From Epilithonimonas sp042695135 (GTDB lineage: Bacteria; Bacteroidota; Bacteroidia; Flavobacteriales; Weeksellaceae): a DNA stretch of 64,000 bases. The stretch spans positions 1,674,001 through 1,738,000 of the forward strand of contig NZ_CP170547.1 of the NCBI RefSeq assembly GCF_042695135.1. Reading direction: 5' to 3'. The translations under genes were made by a program, and so were the position numbers. Under the pieces are notes generated by a model. That model did no database searches. It was not told where the DNA came from and saw nothing but the letters and a program-made list of their open reading frames with translations. Shown here piece after piece: positions 8,241-16,789 of this stretch (positions within the stretch are counted from its first letter, which is position 1; each line of letters begins with the position of its first letter).

Positions 8241-9269
8241 ATGAAATCAATTTTTAATATAGTTTCTTTTTTTGCGACAATCGCTGTGTCCGCACAGTCT
8301 TCTGCCGTGATTTCGGAAATGGATAAATACGTAAAACCCCGCTATCGCGTTATCGTCGATAACGATTTTGGTGGCGACCCCGATGGTTTGTTTCAACTAG
8401 TTCATCAGATTCTTTCGCCTGCCGTAGAAATCAAAGGAATTATCGGTTCCCATTTAAAACCAGGCGACCCGTTTGACAAATCAGATATTACTGCGGAAAA
8501 TGCTGTAAAAAGAGTCAACGAAACGTTGGAAGTAATGAATTTGAAAAACAAATTTTCAGTTTTCCAAGGTTCAAATGACCAATTGAAAGATTTGAAAACT
8601 CCTAATGTTTCCGAAGGTGCGAAAGCCATCGTTGCAGAAGCAATGAAAGCGGATGAAAAAAATCCTTTGTTCGTGGTTTGTGGCGCAGGTTTGACGGAAG
8701 TTGCAAGTGCCTATTTAATGGAACCAAAAATCGCAGACAAAATTATCGTCGTTTGGATTGGTGGTCCTGAATATCCCGATTTAGCAACGCCTCCTCCGGG
8801 TTACACGCCTTTGGAATATAATTTAGGAATCGACATCAAAGCAGCACAGGTTGTTTTCAATGAATCCAACTTAAATATCTGGCAAATTCCGAGAAACGCT
8901 TACCGACAGACTTTGATGTCTTATGCAGAACTCGTAACCAAAGTAAAACCTGAAGGAAAAACCGGAGCTTATCTCACTAAAAAGATTGAAGACCTGATGG
9001 AAATGGTTCAGAAATTCAATCTGAAAATCGGCGAAACCTACATTATGGGTGACAGTCCTTTGGTTTTGTTGACGGCTTTACAGTCTTCATTTGAAGCTGA
9101 CCCGTCATCAAGTTCTTATGTTATCAAAAATGCACCGAAAATCAATGATAACGGACTTTACGAGGATAATCCAAAAGGAAGAAACATCAGAGTCTATACA
9201 CAATTAGACACTCGACTGATGTTCGAAGATTTCTATTCAAAATTAAAATTATTCAATAACAAAAAGTAA
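8241..9269 (+). CDS. Secreted nucleoside hydrolase-like (IunH superfamily) protein
   Basis: The product is 342 residues with a signal peptide ending near VSAQ. The motif VDNDFGGDPDGL at residues 39-50 is the Ca2+-binding DxDxxxDxD signature of inosine-uridine nucleoside hydrolases (Asp40, Asp42, Asp46 and Asp48). Later segments FVVCGAGLTEVASA and VVWIGGPEYPD fit the same fold. Known family members cleave N-glycosidic bonds of nucleosides, but exported relatives in polysaccharide clusters are uncharacterised and may act on other glycosides. The stop is 13 bp before the second GH3 gene, so the two are probably co-translated. The fold call is good; the reaction in this setting is uncertain. Confidence 0.8.
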   Translation: MKSIFNIVSFFATIAVSAQSSAVISEMDKYVKPRYRVIVDNDFGGDPDGLFQLVHQILSPAVEIKGIIGSHLKPGDPFDKSDITAENAVKRVNETLEVMNLKNKFSVFQGSNDQLKDLKTPNVSEGAKAIVAEAMKADEKNPLFVVCGAGLTEVASAYLMEPKIADKIIVVWIGGPEYPDLATPPPGYTPLEYNLGIDIKAAQVVFNESNLNIWQIPRNAYRQTLMSYAELVTKVKPEGKTGAYLTKKIEDLMEMVQKFNLKIGETYIMGDSPLVLLTALQSSFEADPSSSSYVIKNAPKINDNGLYEDNPKGRNIRVYTQLDTRLMFEDFYSKLKLFNNKK

Positions 9270-9282
9270 AAAATATAGAATT

Positions 9283-11742
9283 ATGCAGAAGAATATATCA
9301 ACGCTGATAGGACTTTCTCAGAAAGCAAAATATTCAGGATTATTCCTGGCTTTATTGGCTGCATCGTCGTTTGCGAATGCTCAGACTAAAAATGCAACGG
9401 TAACGGTTGACGGAAAAACATTTAAAGATTCCAACAAAAACGGAAAACTGGATGTTTGGGAAGATACGCGTCTTTCGGTGGAGAAAAGAATTGAAGCCAT
9501 CATCAAGCAAATGACCAATGAAGAAAAAGTAAATCTTCTCATCGGAACCGGAATGCCCGGAATTGAAGTATTGACAGGACCTGTCGGAGATTCAAAACAA
9601 GGTTTGGTTCCCGGAGCAGCTGGTGGAACGGATTCTTTTGACCGTTTCGGAATTCCTGCGACGATTGTTGCGGATGGACCTGCAGGTTTGAGAATTCAGC
9701 CGACAAGAGATAATGATTCAAAAACATATTATGCAACGGCTTTTCCTGTTGGGACAGCTTTGGCTTCAACCTGGAATAAAACATTGTTGGAGCAGGTTGG
9801 AAAAGCAATGGGAAATGAAGTTAAGGAATATGGAGTTGATGTTCTTTTGGCTCCGGCTTTGAACATCCAAAGAAATCCATTGAACGGTAGAAACTTCGAA
9901 TATTATTCTGAAGACCCATTAATTTCAGGGAAAACTGCAGCAGCCGTTGTGAACGGAATTCAGTCTCAGGGTGTGGGAACTTCGATTAAACATTTCGCTG
10001 CAAATAACGAAGAAACCAACCGTTTAACCATCAATGCTCACGTTTCTGAAAGAGCAATGAGAGAATTATATCTGAGAAATTTTGAAATTACCGTTAAAGA
10101 ATCTCAGCCCTGGACGGTAATGTCGTCTTACAACAAAGTGAATGGCGTTTATACTTCAGATTCAAAAGATCTGTTAACTCAGGTTTTGAGAAATGAATGG
10201 GGTTTCAAAGGAATTGTAATGACCGACTGGTTTGGAGGTTTTCCGGGATTTGAATCGATTAGAAGCGGTGGAATTTCTGACGTTGTAAAACAGATGAATG
10301 CAGGAAACGACTTGTTAATGCCCGGAATTCCTGCACAGAAAAAAGTCTTGCTGGAAGCTTTAAACTCAGGGAAATTATCTCCGGAAGTTGCGAATCTTAA
10401 TGTGAAAAGAATCTTGGAATATGTTTTCAAAACACCAACTTTCGCACAATATAAATACAGCAACAATCCGAATTCTGTTCAAAATGCAGAAACGACAAGA
10501 AACGCTGCTGCAGAAGGAATGGTTTTGCTTAAAAATGAACAAAATGCTTTGCCTTTTGCTGATAAACAAAAAGAAGTTTCATTATTCGGAGTAACTTCTT
10601 ACGCCTGGATCACGGGTGGAACAGGAAGTGGAAGTGTGAACAACAAACACACGGTTTCTTTGTTGGAAGGATTAAATGCAGCAGGTTATAAATTAGACAA
10701 AGAACTTGCTGATCTTTACACCCCTTATACTGAAAAAGAAGTTGCAGCCGAAAAAGAAAGAAGAAAAGCGAGAGGAATTCTGGCATTGCCTGAAAGACTC
10801 CCCGAAATGAAAATGGATGATGCTTTCTTTGCTAAAAAAGCAGAAACTTCAGAGATTGCTTTCGTTACTTTAGGAAGAAATTCCGGAGAAGGCGGTGACA
10901 GAGTGGTAGATAATGATTTCAATCTGGCGACAGAAGAAATCGAAATGCTGGATAAAATCTCTAAGGCTTTCCATGCAAAAGGTAAGAAAGTGGTGGTGAT
11001 CTTAAACATCGGAGGCGTAATTGAAACTGCGTCGTGGAAAGATAAAGTAGATGGAATTCTTTTAGCTTGGCAACCTGGTCAGGAAGGCGGACATTCTGTT
11101 GCAGATGTAATCTCAGGAAAAGTAAATCCTTCAGGAAAACTGACGATGACTTTCCCTGTGAATTATACAGACCACGCTTCTGCAAGGAATTTCCCTGGAA
11201 TTCCTGCGGATAATCCGAAAGAGGTGACGTATCAGGAAGGTGTGTATGTTGGATACCGTTATTTCAATACATTTAATGTAAAACCTTCTTACGAATTCGG
11301 TTATGGTAAGTCTTATACAGATTTCGCTTATTCGAATATTAAAACCAATTCTAAGACTTTTAATAACAAATTAGAAGTTACAGTTGATGTAAAAAATACC
11401 GGAAAAGTTGCAGGAAAAGAAGTAGTAGAATTGTATTTGTCTGCTCCTGGAAAAACGATTGACAAACCAAAATCTGAATTGAAAGCGTATGCTAAAACCA
11501 AAGATTTGAAACCGGGAGAATCTCAAACGATTACTTTGACTCTTAATCCGAAAGATTTGGCTTCATTTGAAACTGCAAAATCAGCTTGGATTGCAGAAGC
11601 AGGAAATTATAAAATTTCTGTTGGAGCGTCTTCTTTAGATATTAAACAAACTGCAGAATTTTCTGTTCCTAAAGAATTGATGGTTGAAAAAGTTCAGCAT
11701 ATACTTCCCGCAGATCAAAAGTTTGAGGATTTGAAACCTTAA
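9283..11742 (+). CDS. Secreted GH3 beta-glucosidase-type enzyme with fibronectin-III-like domain
   Basis: The product is 819 residues with a signal peptide ending SFANAQ. An EF-hand-like loop (DSNKNGKLDVWED) near residue 50 precedes the GH3 barrel. Barrel motifs are GPAGLRI, KHFAANNEE and VMTDWFGG with nucleophile Asp315. The alpha/beta sandwich carries SGEGGDR, whose Glu536 is the likely acid/base. The C-terminal part (about 690-790, with VDVKNTGKVAGKEVVELYL) is the fibronectin-III-like domain of BglX-type enzymes. It therefore looks like a complete beta-glucosidase or related exo-glycosidase. It follows the nucleoside-hydrolase-like gene by 13 bp and precedes a sugar permease, which suggests release and uptake of a monosaccharide. 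Confidence 0.93.
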   Translation: MQKNISTLIGLSQKAKYSGLFLALLAASSFANAQTKNATVTVDGKTFKDSNKNGKLDVWEDTRLSVEKRIEAIIKQMTNEEKVNLLIGTGMPGIEVLTGPVGDSKQGLVPGAAGGTDSFDRFGIPATIVADGPAGLRIQPTRDNDSKTYYATAFPVGTALASTWNKTLLEQVGKAMGNEVKEYGVDVLLAPALNIQRNPLNGRNFEYYSEDPLISGKTAAAVVNGIQSQGVGTSIKHFAANNEETNRLTINAHVSERAMRELYLRNFEITVKESQPWTVMSSYNKVNGVYTSDSKDLLTQVLRNEWGFKGIVMTDWFGGFPGFESIRSGGISDVVKQMNAGNDLLMPGIPAQKKVLLEALNSGKLSPEVANLNVKRILEYVFKTPTFAQYKYSNNPNSVQNAETTRNAAAEGMVLLKNEQNALPFADKQKEVSLFGVTSYAWITGGTGSGSVNNKHTVSLLEGLNAAGYKLDKELADLYTPYTEKEVAAEKERRKARGILALPERLPEMKMDDAFFAKKAETSEIAFVTLGRNSGEGGDRVVDNDFNLATEEIEMLDKISKAFHAKGKKVVVILNIGGVIETASWKDKVDGILLAWQPGQEGGHSVADVISGKVNPSGKLTMTFPVNYTDHASARNFPGIPADNPKEVTYQEGVYVGYRYFNTFNVKPSYEFGYGKSYTDFAYSNIKTNSKTFNNKLEVTVDVKNTGKVAGKEVVELYLSAPGKTIDKPKSELKAYAKTKDLKPGESQTITLTLNPKDLASFETAKSAWIAEAGNYKISVGASSLDIKQTAEFSVPKELMVEKVQHILPADQKFEDLKP

Positions 11743-11750
11743 AAATATAC

Positions 11751-11820
11751 TCTCCCTGATTGAGCAGATTTTGCAGATTCTCTTTAAAAAATCTGCACCA
11801 TCTGTAAAATCTGCGAGAGA
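11751..11820. repeat. Short inverted-repeat element, family C, copy 2
   Basis: It begins tctccctgattgagcagatt and ends aaaatctgcgagaga, with repeated cagatt/aatctg words in inverted orientation. It belongs with the elements at 8074 and 15913 and lies just after the GH3 stop codon. Confidence 0.55.
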
Positions 11821-11933
11821 TTTTAGTCAAATAAAATAATCAATATCAAACTTGACTTTTTAATGACAATTTATTGTCTCAAAATAAGTAATTATTAACA
11901 AAAGAGGCTAGAGATAGCCTCTTTTTAAATTAA

Positions 11934-13364
11934 ATGTATATGACAAATAATAAAGTAAAATCCACGAACAAGAGTTATACTGTTCCGCTGATTACGATTA
12001 CGCTTTTGTTTTTTATGTGGGGATTCATCACGTGTATGAATGACATCCTTATTCCTTACCTGAAACAGCTTTTCAGCCTGACATTCTTCCAGTCGATGCT
12101 GGTGCAGTTTTGTTTCTTTGGCGCTTATTTTATAGGCTCATTAATTTACTTTTTGATTTCAACGACCAAAGGCGATCCTATTGATAAAGTGGGTTACAAG
12201 AAAGGAATTCTTTTCGGAATTTTCCTGGCGGCTTTTGGTTGCGTCTTGTTTTATCCTGCGGCGAGTTTGTCTTCTTATCCATTGTTCTTAGGCGCTTTGT
12301 TTATCTTAGGTTTAGGATTTACCGTATTGCAAATTACAGCGAATGCTTACGTTTCGTTATTGGGTCCGGAAGATTCTGCATCCAGCCGACTGAATATGAC
12401 ACAGGCTTTCAACGCATTCGGAACAACCATTGCGCCGGTTTTGGGCGGTCATTTGATATTCGAATTGTTCTCTGCGCCGGATGGTTCTTTCTCTGCATCA
12501 GCCACGAAGATTCCTTATCTGATATTTGCCGGAATCTTATTATTGGTTGCATTATTAATTTCGAGAGTGAAGCTTCCTGATTTTCAGGTAAAAGGGGAAG
12601 AAATCGTAAAAGGTTTCGGAGCGTTGCAACACAATCATCTGAAATTCGGTGTTTTTGCAATGTTCTGCTATGTAGGTGGGGAAGTAGCTGTCGGAAGCTT
12701 TATCATCAGCTTTTTGGAGCAGCCACAAGTAATGAATCTTTCTGAAGTAGTAAGCAAAAACTACCTGTCTCTGTATTGGGGAGGTGCGATGATCGGACGT
12801 TTCCTTGGAGCTATTTCATTGAACCATTCAATTAGTCAAGGAAAAAAAGCTTTATATATGTTGGGAGCAGCAACTGCTGTTTTTCTTGTGATTTTCAGTA
12901 TTGTTGATTTGACTTTTGCACAGATCAGTTTCTTTTTAGTATTTATTGCTCTGAATTTCATTGCATTTTTTATCGGAAAATCTGCTCCGGCAAGAACGTT
13001 ATCCATCTTTGCAGGAATCAATGTTTTGTTACTGATTTCAGCAATGTTGAATCACGGTGAAATGGCGATGTACAGCATTTTAGGAATCGGAATTTTTAAT
13101 TCTATTATGTTCTCTAATATTTACACATTGGCGATTTCAGGGTTAGGAAAATATACAAGTCAGGGTTCATCATTGGTGGTGATGGCGATTTTAGGAGGTG
13201 CAATTATTCCTATTTTTCAGGGATATTTGGCAGATCAATTCGGTGTTCAGCATTCCTTTGTGATTCCTGTGTTCTGTTACCTGTTTATCCTGATCTTCGG
13301 AGCATATTGCACCAAATATCTGGGTCATGTGAAACAGGATGTGGATGCTAAGTCTGGACATTAA
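11934..13364 (+). CDS. FucP/GluP-type sugar:H+ symporter (MFS)
   Basis: The product is 476 residues with about 12 hydrophobic segments. Near the N-terminus it has FFMWGFITCMNDILIPYLKQ, the signature of the FHS family of major facilitator sugar transporters (L-fucose permease, glucose/galactose transporter). Other family marks are a Gln/Asn-rich fourth helix region (ITANAYVSLLG, SASSRLNMTQAFNAFGTT). It should import a monosaccharide across the inner membrane with protons. As the last gene of the cluster it completes the path from outer-membrane receptor and periplasmic enzymes to the cytosol. Met3 is an alternative start. A terminator follows. Confidence 0.9.
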   Translation: MYMTNNKVKSTNKSYTVPLITITLLFFMWGFITCMNDILIPYLKQLFSLTFFQSMLVQFCFFGAYFIGSLIYFLISTTKGDPIDKVGYKKGILFGIFLAAFGCVLFYPAASLSSYPLFLGALFILGLGFTVLQITANAYVSLLGPEDSASSRLNMTQAFNAFGTTIAPVLGGHLIFELFSAPDGSFSASATKIPYLIFAGILLLVALLISRVKLPDFQVKGEEIVKGFGALQHNHLKFGVFAMFCYVGGEVAVGSFIISFLEQPQVMNLSEVVSKNYLSLYWGGAMIGRFLGAISLNHSISQGKKALYMLGAATAVFLVIFSIVDLTFAQISFFLVFIALNFIAFFIGKSAPARTLSIFAGINVLLLISAMLNHGEMAMYSILGIGIFNSIMFSNIYTLAISGLGKYTSQGSSLVVMAILGGAIIPIFQGYLADQFGVQHSFVIPVFCYLFILIFGAYCTKYLGHVKQDVDAKSGH

Positions 13365-13386
13365 GATTTTTACTTTATAAATATGA

Positions 13387-13409
13387 AAACCTGTTGGAGA
13401 GCAGGTTTT
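13387..13409 (+). terminator. Rho-independent terminator after the sugar symporter
   Basis: The stem aaacctg/caggttt is followed by a run of T residues. It marks the right end of the glycan-use cluster. Confidence 0.8.
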
Positions 13410-13424
13410 TTTTTGATAATATAT

Positions 13425-13982
13425 CTAGGGATTGAATGTTTTAAATTGCTTTGCGTATCCGCTATTTTGACCAATAGTAATCTTTTTGCTTTCTAATTTA
13501 ATAAAATAATTTTGACCCTTATTATCAGTGTAAAATTGAGTATATGCAATTAAAATTTCATCTGTATATCTTTCAATCTTTTCTTTATTCCACTTTAAAT
13601 CGAAGTGTTTTGATAATCTGTTCAAAATATTTTCAGCAATTTCTTCTGTAGATAATGAAGATTCATAATTTCTTAAAATTTCAATCACATCTTTAATAAA
13701 TGCCGTTCTAGTATTTTTATTTTCAAAAGCGTTTTGAATTTCTTTTTTTAATTTTCCTGGAATTTCAATTTTGCCTTTTGTGTTTTCAACTTTAATAGGA
13801 TTATCAGAATTAATAGGTACTCTAATTTTTATTCTTTGCTTTTTACCATTAAAAGGATAATTAGTTTCCTTATCAATATGAACATCGTTTTGATGATTAT
13901 CAAAATTTTTAATTTCTCCAGTACCTCTTTTATGATCATCAATAATGATTGTCTGATTTTTTATTAATTCTTTTAATGACAT
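13425..13982 (-). CDS. Uncharacterised 185-residue protein of an AT-rich gene pair
   Basis: I do not recognise this family. The product is 185 residues, hydrophilic and rich in Lys, Asn and Ile. No signal peptide or membrane segment is visible. The N-terminal part is polar and beta-like (residues 1-80, with KIRVPINSDNPIKVENTKGK) and the C-terminal part is helical (85-150, with TAFIKDVIEILRNYESSLSTEEIAENIL). The gene lies 31 bp downstream of the nuclease-like gene on the same strand, so they probably form a transcription unit. Both are visibly more AT-rich than the flanking genes and sit between a terminator and a tandem-repeat array, which suggests horizontal gain. A link to nuclease action is possible but not shown. 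Confidence 0.65.
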   Translation of the reverse strand: MSLKELIKNQTIIIDDHKRGTGEIKNFDNHQNDVHIDKETNYPFNGKKQRIKIRVPINSDNPIKVENTKGKIEIPGKLKKEIQNAFENKNTRTAFIKDVIEILRNYESSLSTEEIAENILNRLSKHFDLKWNKEKIERYTDEILIAYTQFYTDNKGQNYFIKLESKKITIGQNSGYAKQFKTFNP

Positions 13983-14013
13983 AGTTATGTTTTATCAAAT
14001 ACCTAATATTTTA

Positions 14014-14796
14014 TTAAGGATTACTATCACTCATTTTATTTGCAATCTGCAATTCTAGCATATTCATTTCTTGTAAAAAATCTTTTAAATGTGATTTAGT
14101 GACAATGTAAACTATTGTTGAAGTTGGTGAGTCATCATAATAGAAATTTACTAATAACTTAGAAAATAATACTTTTTTCAGATTAGAATTATTATTCTCA
14201 ACAGTAAGTTGGTATAGATCATCATTGATAAGAAGTATTGGTAAATATAGCCAATGTCTAAAATACTTATTATTCATATTACTGAATATGTCTATATGTT
14301 TTAAAAATTCATCTTCGCAGTACCAACATAACTTATTTAAACTAGAATACAATTCATCAGGATGAGATGCCATAATTTGATTATTATTTTTTTTGGTAAA
14401 AGAACAATATTGTGTAAATAATGGAAGACCATCATATTGAAGAGATTCCCAGTAACCATCTGATGGATCATATTGCATATTTGTGGGTACCGTAACAATT
14501 TCCTTGATAAGCTGCTCGGGAGTATTAGGATTAAATTGTAATTCAGTTAAAAGTACCAACGGAAAACTATTATTTTTAAGTTCAAAAAAATATCTAATTT
14601 TTGACGAAATTCCCTCTCGGTATTCATTGTATGTTTCTGCTACAATGTCTATTTCTCTGCTCTTTAATGTAATAGGATCTTTAAATACTACATTTGATTC
14701 AACGAAAAAGTTTTGCCCGGATAAAAATTTTACAATTTCAGACTCAAATAAATATCCTGATTTAGTAATTGCCTCTAAAATTTCTTGTTCTGTCAT
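14014..14796 (-). CDS. Probable PD-(D/E)XK nuclease-like protein, 260 residues
   Basis: The N-terminal 90 residues follow the restriction-endonuclease-like pattern. A helix carries Glu (GYLFESEIVKFLSGQNFFVE). Then comes SREIDIVAE with the metal-binding Asp, and, after a 20-residue insert, YFFELKN with the E-x-K pair. The rest (about 95-260) is not recognised; it has a Trp/Cys-rich patch (KLCWYCEDEF) and a hydrophobic stretch (WLYLPILLIND). Proteins with this layout often target DNA in restriction or other defence modules, but the activity here is inference. It is the upstream gene of an AT-rich pair with the 185-residue protein. The region ahead of it holds a 41-bp tandem array that appears to belong to the divergent gene at 15164. 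Confidence 0.6.
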   Translation of the reverse strand: MTEQEILEAITKSGYLFESEIVKFLSGQNFFVESNVVFKDPITLKSREIDIVAETYNEYREGISSKIRYFFELKNNSFPLVLLTELQFNPNTPEQLIKEIVTVPTNMQYDPSDGYWESLQYDGLPLFTQYCSFTKKNNNQIMASHPDELYSSLNKLCWYCEDEFLKHIDIFSNMNNKYFRHWLYLPILLINDDLYQLTVENNNSNLKKVLFSKLLVNFYYDDSPTSTIVYIVTKSHLKDFLQEMNMLELQIANKMSDSNP

Positions 14797-14867
14797 ACAA
14801 TAATTTATATTTATTAAAAGTATAGAAATTATGTCAACATTCTGTTCGAAATTATATTGTAATGATC

Positions 14868-15072
14868 ATTTTGTATTATTTAAAACCAAGCAAAAAATGT
14901 TTTTTGCCCAAACACCCCAATTAAACCAAACCACAACTGTCATTTTCTCCAAACAACTCAATTAAACTAAAACACAAAATGTTTTTTGCCAAAACAACTC
15001 GATTAAACAAAACCTCAACTTGTTTTTTCTCTAAGCAAGTGGTTTAAATTAAAACACAAAATGTTTTTAGTT
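14868..15072. repeat. 41-bp tandem repeat array, five units, upstream of a DUF6261-type gene
   Basis: Five consecutive 41-bp units start at 14868, 14909, 14950, 14991 and 15032. Shared words are caaacaactc, attaaac (14920, 14961, 15002) and acacaaaatgtttttt (14972 and 15054, 82 bp apart). Alternate units resemble each other more than adjacent ones, so there is also an 82-bp period. Several units contain the dyad aaaca-N5-tgttt. A partial further copy (caaaatgttttgcc, ending 15090) forms the -33 region of the next promoter. 41 bp is close to four helical turns, so equivalent sites would face the same side of the DNA. Confidence 0.85.
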
Positions 15073-15084
15073 TAATCAAAATGT

Positions 15085-15116
15085 TTTGCCATAAATCAAA
15101 AAAAATAATATATTTA
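15085..15116 (+). promoter_or_regulatory. Bacteroidota-type promoter of the first DUF6261-type gene
   Basis: TTTG at 15085-15088 is separated by 20 bp from TATATTTA at 15109-15116, close to the TTTG/TAnnTTTG consensus. The -33 element lies in the last partial repeat word. The second DUF6261 locus has the same arrangement at 38576-38607. Confidence 0.6.
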
Positions 15117-15163
15117 AAAACGGAATTCATTAAATAAATTATTAACAAAAACACATTTGGTTT

Positions 15164-15874
15164 ATGAAAATCACATTAAGAAAGCTAAGCACGAAAGACT
15201 TAGCGACGCTCGCGCAGAGAACAATCAACACATCTGACTCAGGTGATTATCCCGTGATTGACGGTCATCCACTTCTGGCAGAACTTAAGCTGATGTATGC
15301 AGATTACGATGCCGTTTATACAAAAATGACATTCAGCGGAAAAGGGAATGACGTTGCAAATAGCGATAATGAAAGAGACCTTGCTTTCACAACTCTGAAA
15401 GCCTTTCTCAACAGTTACCGCAAAATGGTCACTTTACCAGGCTATCAATCTGCAGAACACCTTTATCAAATCTTCAAACAGTTTGGTCTCAATCTCGACC
15501 GCTTGAGCTACTCCTCCCAAACTGCCCAAATGAAAAAACTCATCGAGGAGCTGGAAAAATCGGAGAACAGTCAGAAACTCAAAGACCTGAAACTGACCAT
15601 TGCTTTTGATGAGATGAAAGACAAACAAACCGCTTTCGAAGCCATCTTTGCAGAACAGGCTGGCGCCAATGGCGATCTTCGAAACCAGAAAAGCGCCTCA
15701 GTCATCCGAAAAGATCTGGAGAAAACCCTGAAATCTTTCTTCGGACTGTTGACCGCAATGAAAGACGTCACAGACTGGAAACTCTTCTACAATGACATAA
15801 ACGAACTGGTGAAAGCTGCAAAACAATCGAACCAACCGCCGACTGTAAATAAAGGAATTACCATCCCGGAATAA
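15164..15874 (+). CDS. DUF6261-type protein, copy 1
   Basis: The product is 236 residues, soluble and largely helical, with no signal peptide. It opens MKITLRKLSTKDLATLAQRT and has a strongly conserved middle, GLNLDRLSYSSQTAQMKKLI, shared almost exactly with the paralogue at 38652. From memory this matches the Bacteroidota family DUF6261, whose function is unknown; I could not verify the number. The C-terminal 20 residues are polar and diverge between the copies. The gene is preceded by a 41-bp tandem array and a promoter whose -33 element is in the last repeat word. A promoter-proximal array on both copies suggests special regulation or a role linked to the repeats (inference). Confidence 0.8.
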   Translation: MKITLRKLSTKDLATLAQRTINTSDSGDYPVIDGHPLLAELKLMYADYDAVYTKMTFSGKGNDVANSDNERDLAFTTLKAFLNSYRKMVTLPGYQSAEHLYQIFKQFGLNLDRLSYSSQTAQMKKLIEELEKSENSQKLKDLKLTIAFDEMKDKQTAFEAIFAEQAGANGDLRNQKSASVIRKDLEKTLKSFFGLLTAMKDVTDWKLFYNDINELVKAAKQSNQPPTVNKGITIPE

Positions 15875-15912
15875 TGGATTTATTTTCATATTAAGCGGAT
15901 CAAAATTCAAAA

Positions 15913-15946
15913 AGAATCTGCAAAATCTGCTCGATCTGCGAGAGAG
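15913..15946. repeat. Half copy of the family C repeat
   Basis: The segment starting gaatctgcaaaatctgctcg and ending atctgcgagaga matches the right half of the elements at 8074 and 11751. It lies between the gene stop and the shared terminator. Confidence 0.45.
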
Positions 15947-15980
15947 AATATATTTCAGAACCTAAAGAAAATGCCATAAA

Positions 15981-16007
15981 AAAAGCAACCTGCACCAGGT
16001 TGCTTTT
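15981..16007. terminator. Bidirectional terminator between convergent genes
   Basis: A perfect 12-bp stem (aaaagcaacctg/caggttgctttt) has a 3-base loop and A/T tracts on both sides. It serves the DUF6261-type gene on + and the lipoprotein gene on -. A related hairpin follows tpx at 23422. Confidence 0.85.
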
Positions 16008-16010
16008 ATC

Positions 16011-16556
16011 TTATTTTATCTTTTCCAGGAGGTAGAGTTTACCACCGGAGAAGGCTTGCTTTGGCATCAGGCTGCCTTCCAGGATCATCGTTTTGCTGTT
16101 GATATCGATAATAGAGATGTAGTTGCTGGAATTGAACTCCAGGTAATTTTCTTTCTCTTTGGTCAAAGGGTTTTTTCCAAACTCGAAGTCATATTTTTCC
16201 CAGCTTTCTTTTTCAGTGCTGCAATGCACGGGTTTGTATTTGGATCGTTTGGAATTGAAGATGATCTGGTCAAAGCCATCCACACATTCACTGTTGAAAG
16301 AGCTCTCGGGATTCTGATCCTGGCTGAATTGCTCAAAAGAGCCGTGATAAACCCCAACAATCTTCCACGTGCCATCGATTCTGTCCTTATCAATTTTGCC
16401 ATTGGCTTTGCTCACCGCCCAGCTTACGCCTTTTACAGTACCTTTCACCGCTTTGTAACCCAGTTTGGCAACACCAGTCACTGCTTTTGCAGCGGTAGAG
16501 ACGATGCAGGATTGCAGAACGGCCAGGGCACAGATCGAAAGAATTATTTTTTTCAT
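16011..16556 (-). CDS. Lipoprotein of unknown function
   Basis: The product is 181 residues with a lipoprotein signal: MKKIILSICALAVLQSC, lipobox LQSC, Cys17. A Gly/Ala/Val-rich linker (AAKAVTGVAKLGYKAVKGTVKG) follows. From residue 60 comes a small beta-rich domain starting DGTWKIVGVY, reminiscent of lipocalin-like domains, with two Cys (Cys91 and Cys111 by my count) that could form a disulfide. It is probably anchored to the periplasmic face of the inner or outer membrane. The gene stands alone: it ends at a bidirectional terminator and is divergent from the ClC channel gene. The lipoprotein call is firm; the lipocalin resemblance is weak. Confidence 0.75.
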   Translation of the reverse strand: MKKIILSICALAVLQSCIVSTAAKAVTGVAKLGYKAVKGTVKGVSWAVSKANGKIDKDRIDGTWKIVGVYHGSFEQFSQDQNPESSFNSECVDGFDQIIFNSKRSKYKPVHCSTEKESWEKYDFEFGKNPLTKEKENYLEFNSSNYISIIDINSKTMILEGSLMPKQAFSGGKLYLLEKIK

Positions 16557-16686
16557 AACATCAGCTTTTGTGGTACGAATATAAGACTTTAATTAAAAGA
16601 CATATTGATAAATTACCAATAATGCTGATGTTCTTTCGGTTTGGAACAGTAAAAGCTAAGAAAAATGACCAACTGATTTCCGGAGA

Positions 16687-16719
16687 TTTGAGGCTTTCCA
16701 TATCCTTTTGGTATATTTG
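16687..16719 (+). promoter_or_regulatory. Promoter of the ClC channel gene
   Basis: TTTG at 16687-16690, a 21-bp spacer and TATATTTG at 16712-16719 match the Bacteroidota promoter. It lies inside the longest possible reading frame (from 16568), so the first 74 codons of that frame would not be transcribed. Confidence 0.6.
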
Positions 16720-16789
16720 TGAAACATTCGGAATCGTGATATTTAGATCCTGTGATGTTCATTTTTATCTATACAGAAATATACCAGAC

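Noticed and set aside
14868..15072. CRISPR array
   Set aside because: The 41-bp units are contiguous without unique spacers, vary in sequence, and no cas genes are present; the array is promoter-proximal DNA repeats.
16056..16592. 178-codon plus-strand frame opposite the lipoprotein gene
   Set aside because: The minus-strand frame has a lipobox and normal composition; the plus frame has no family features and is a shadow.
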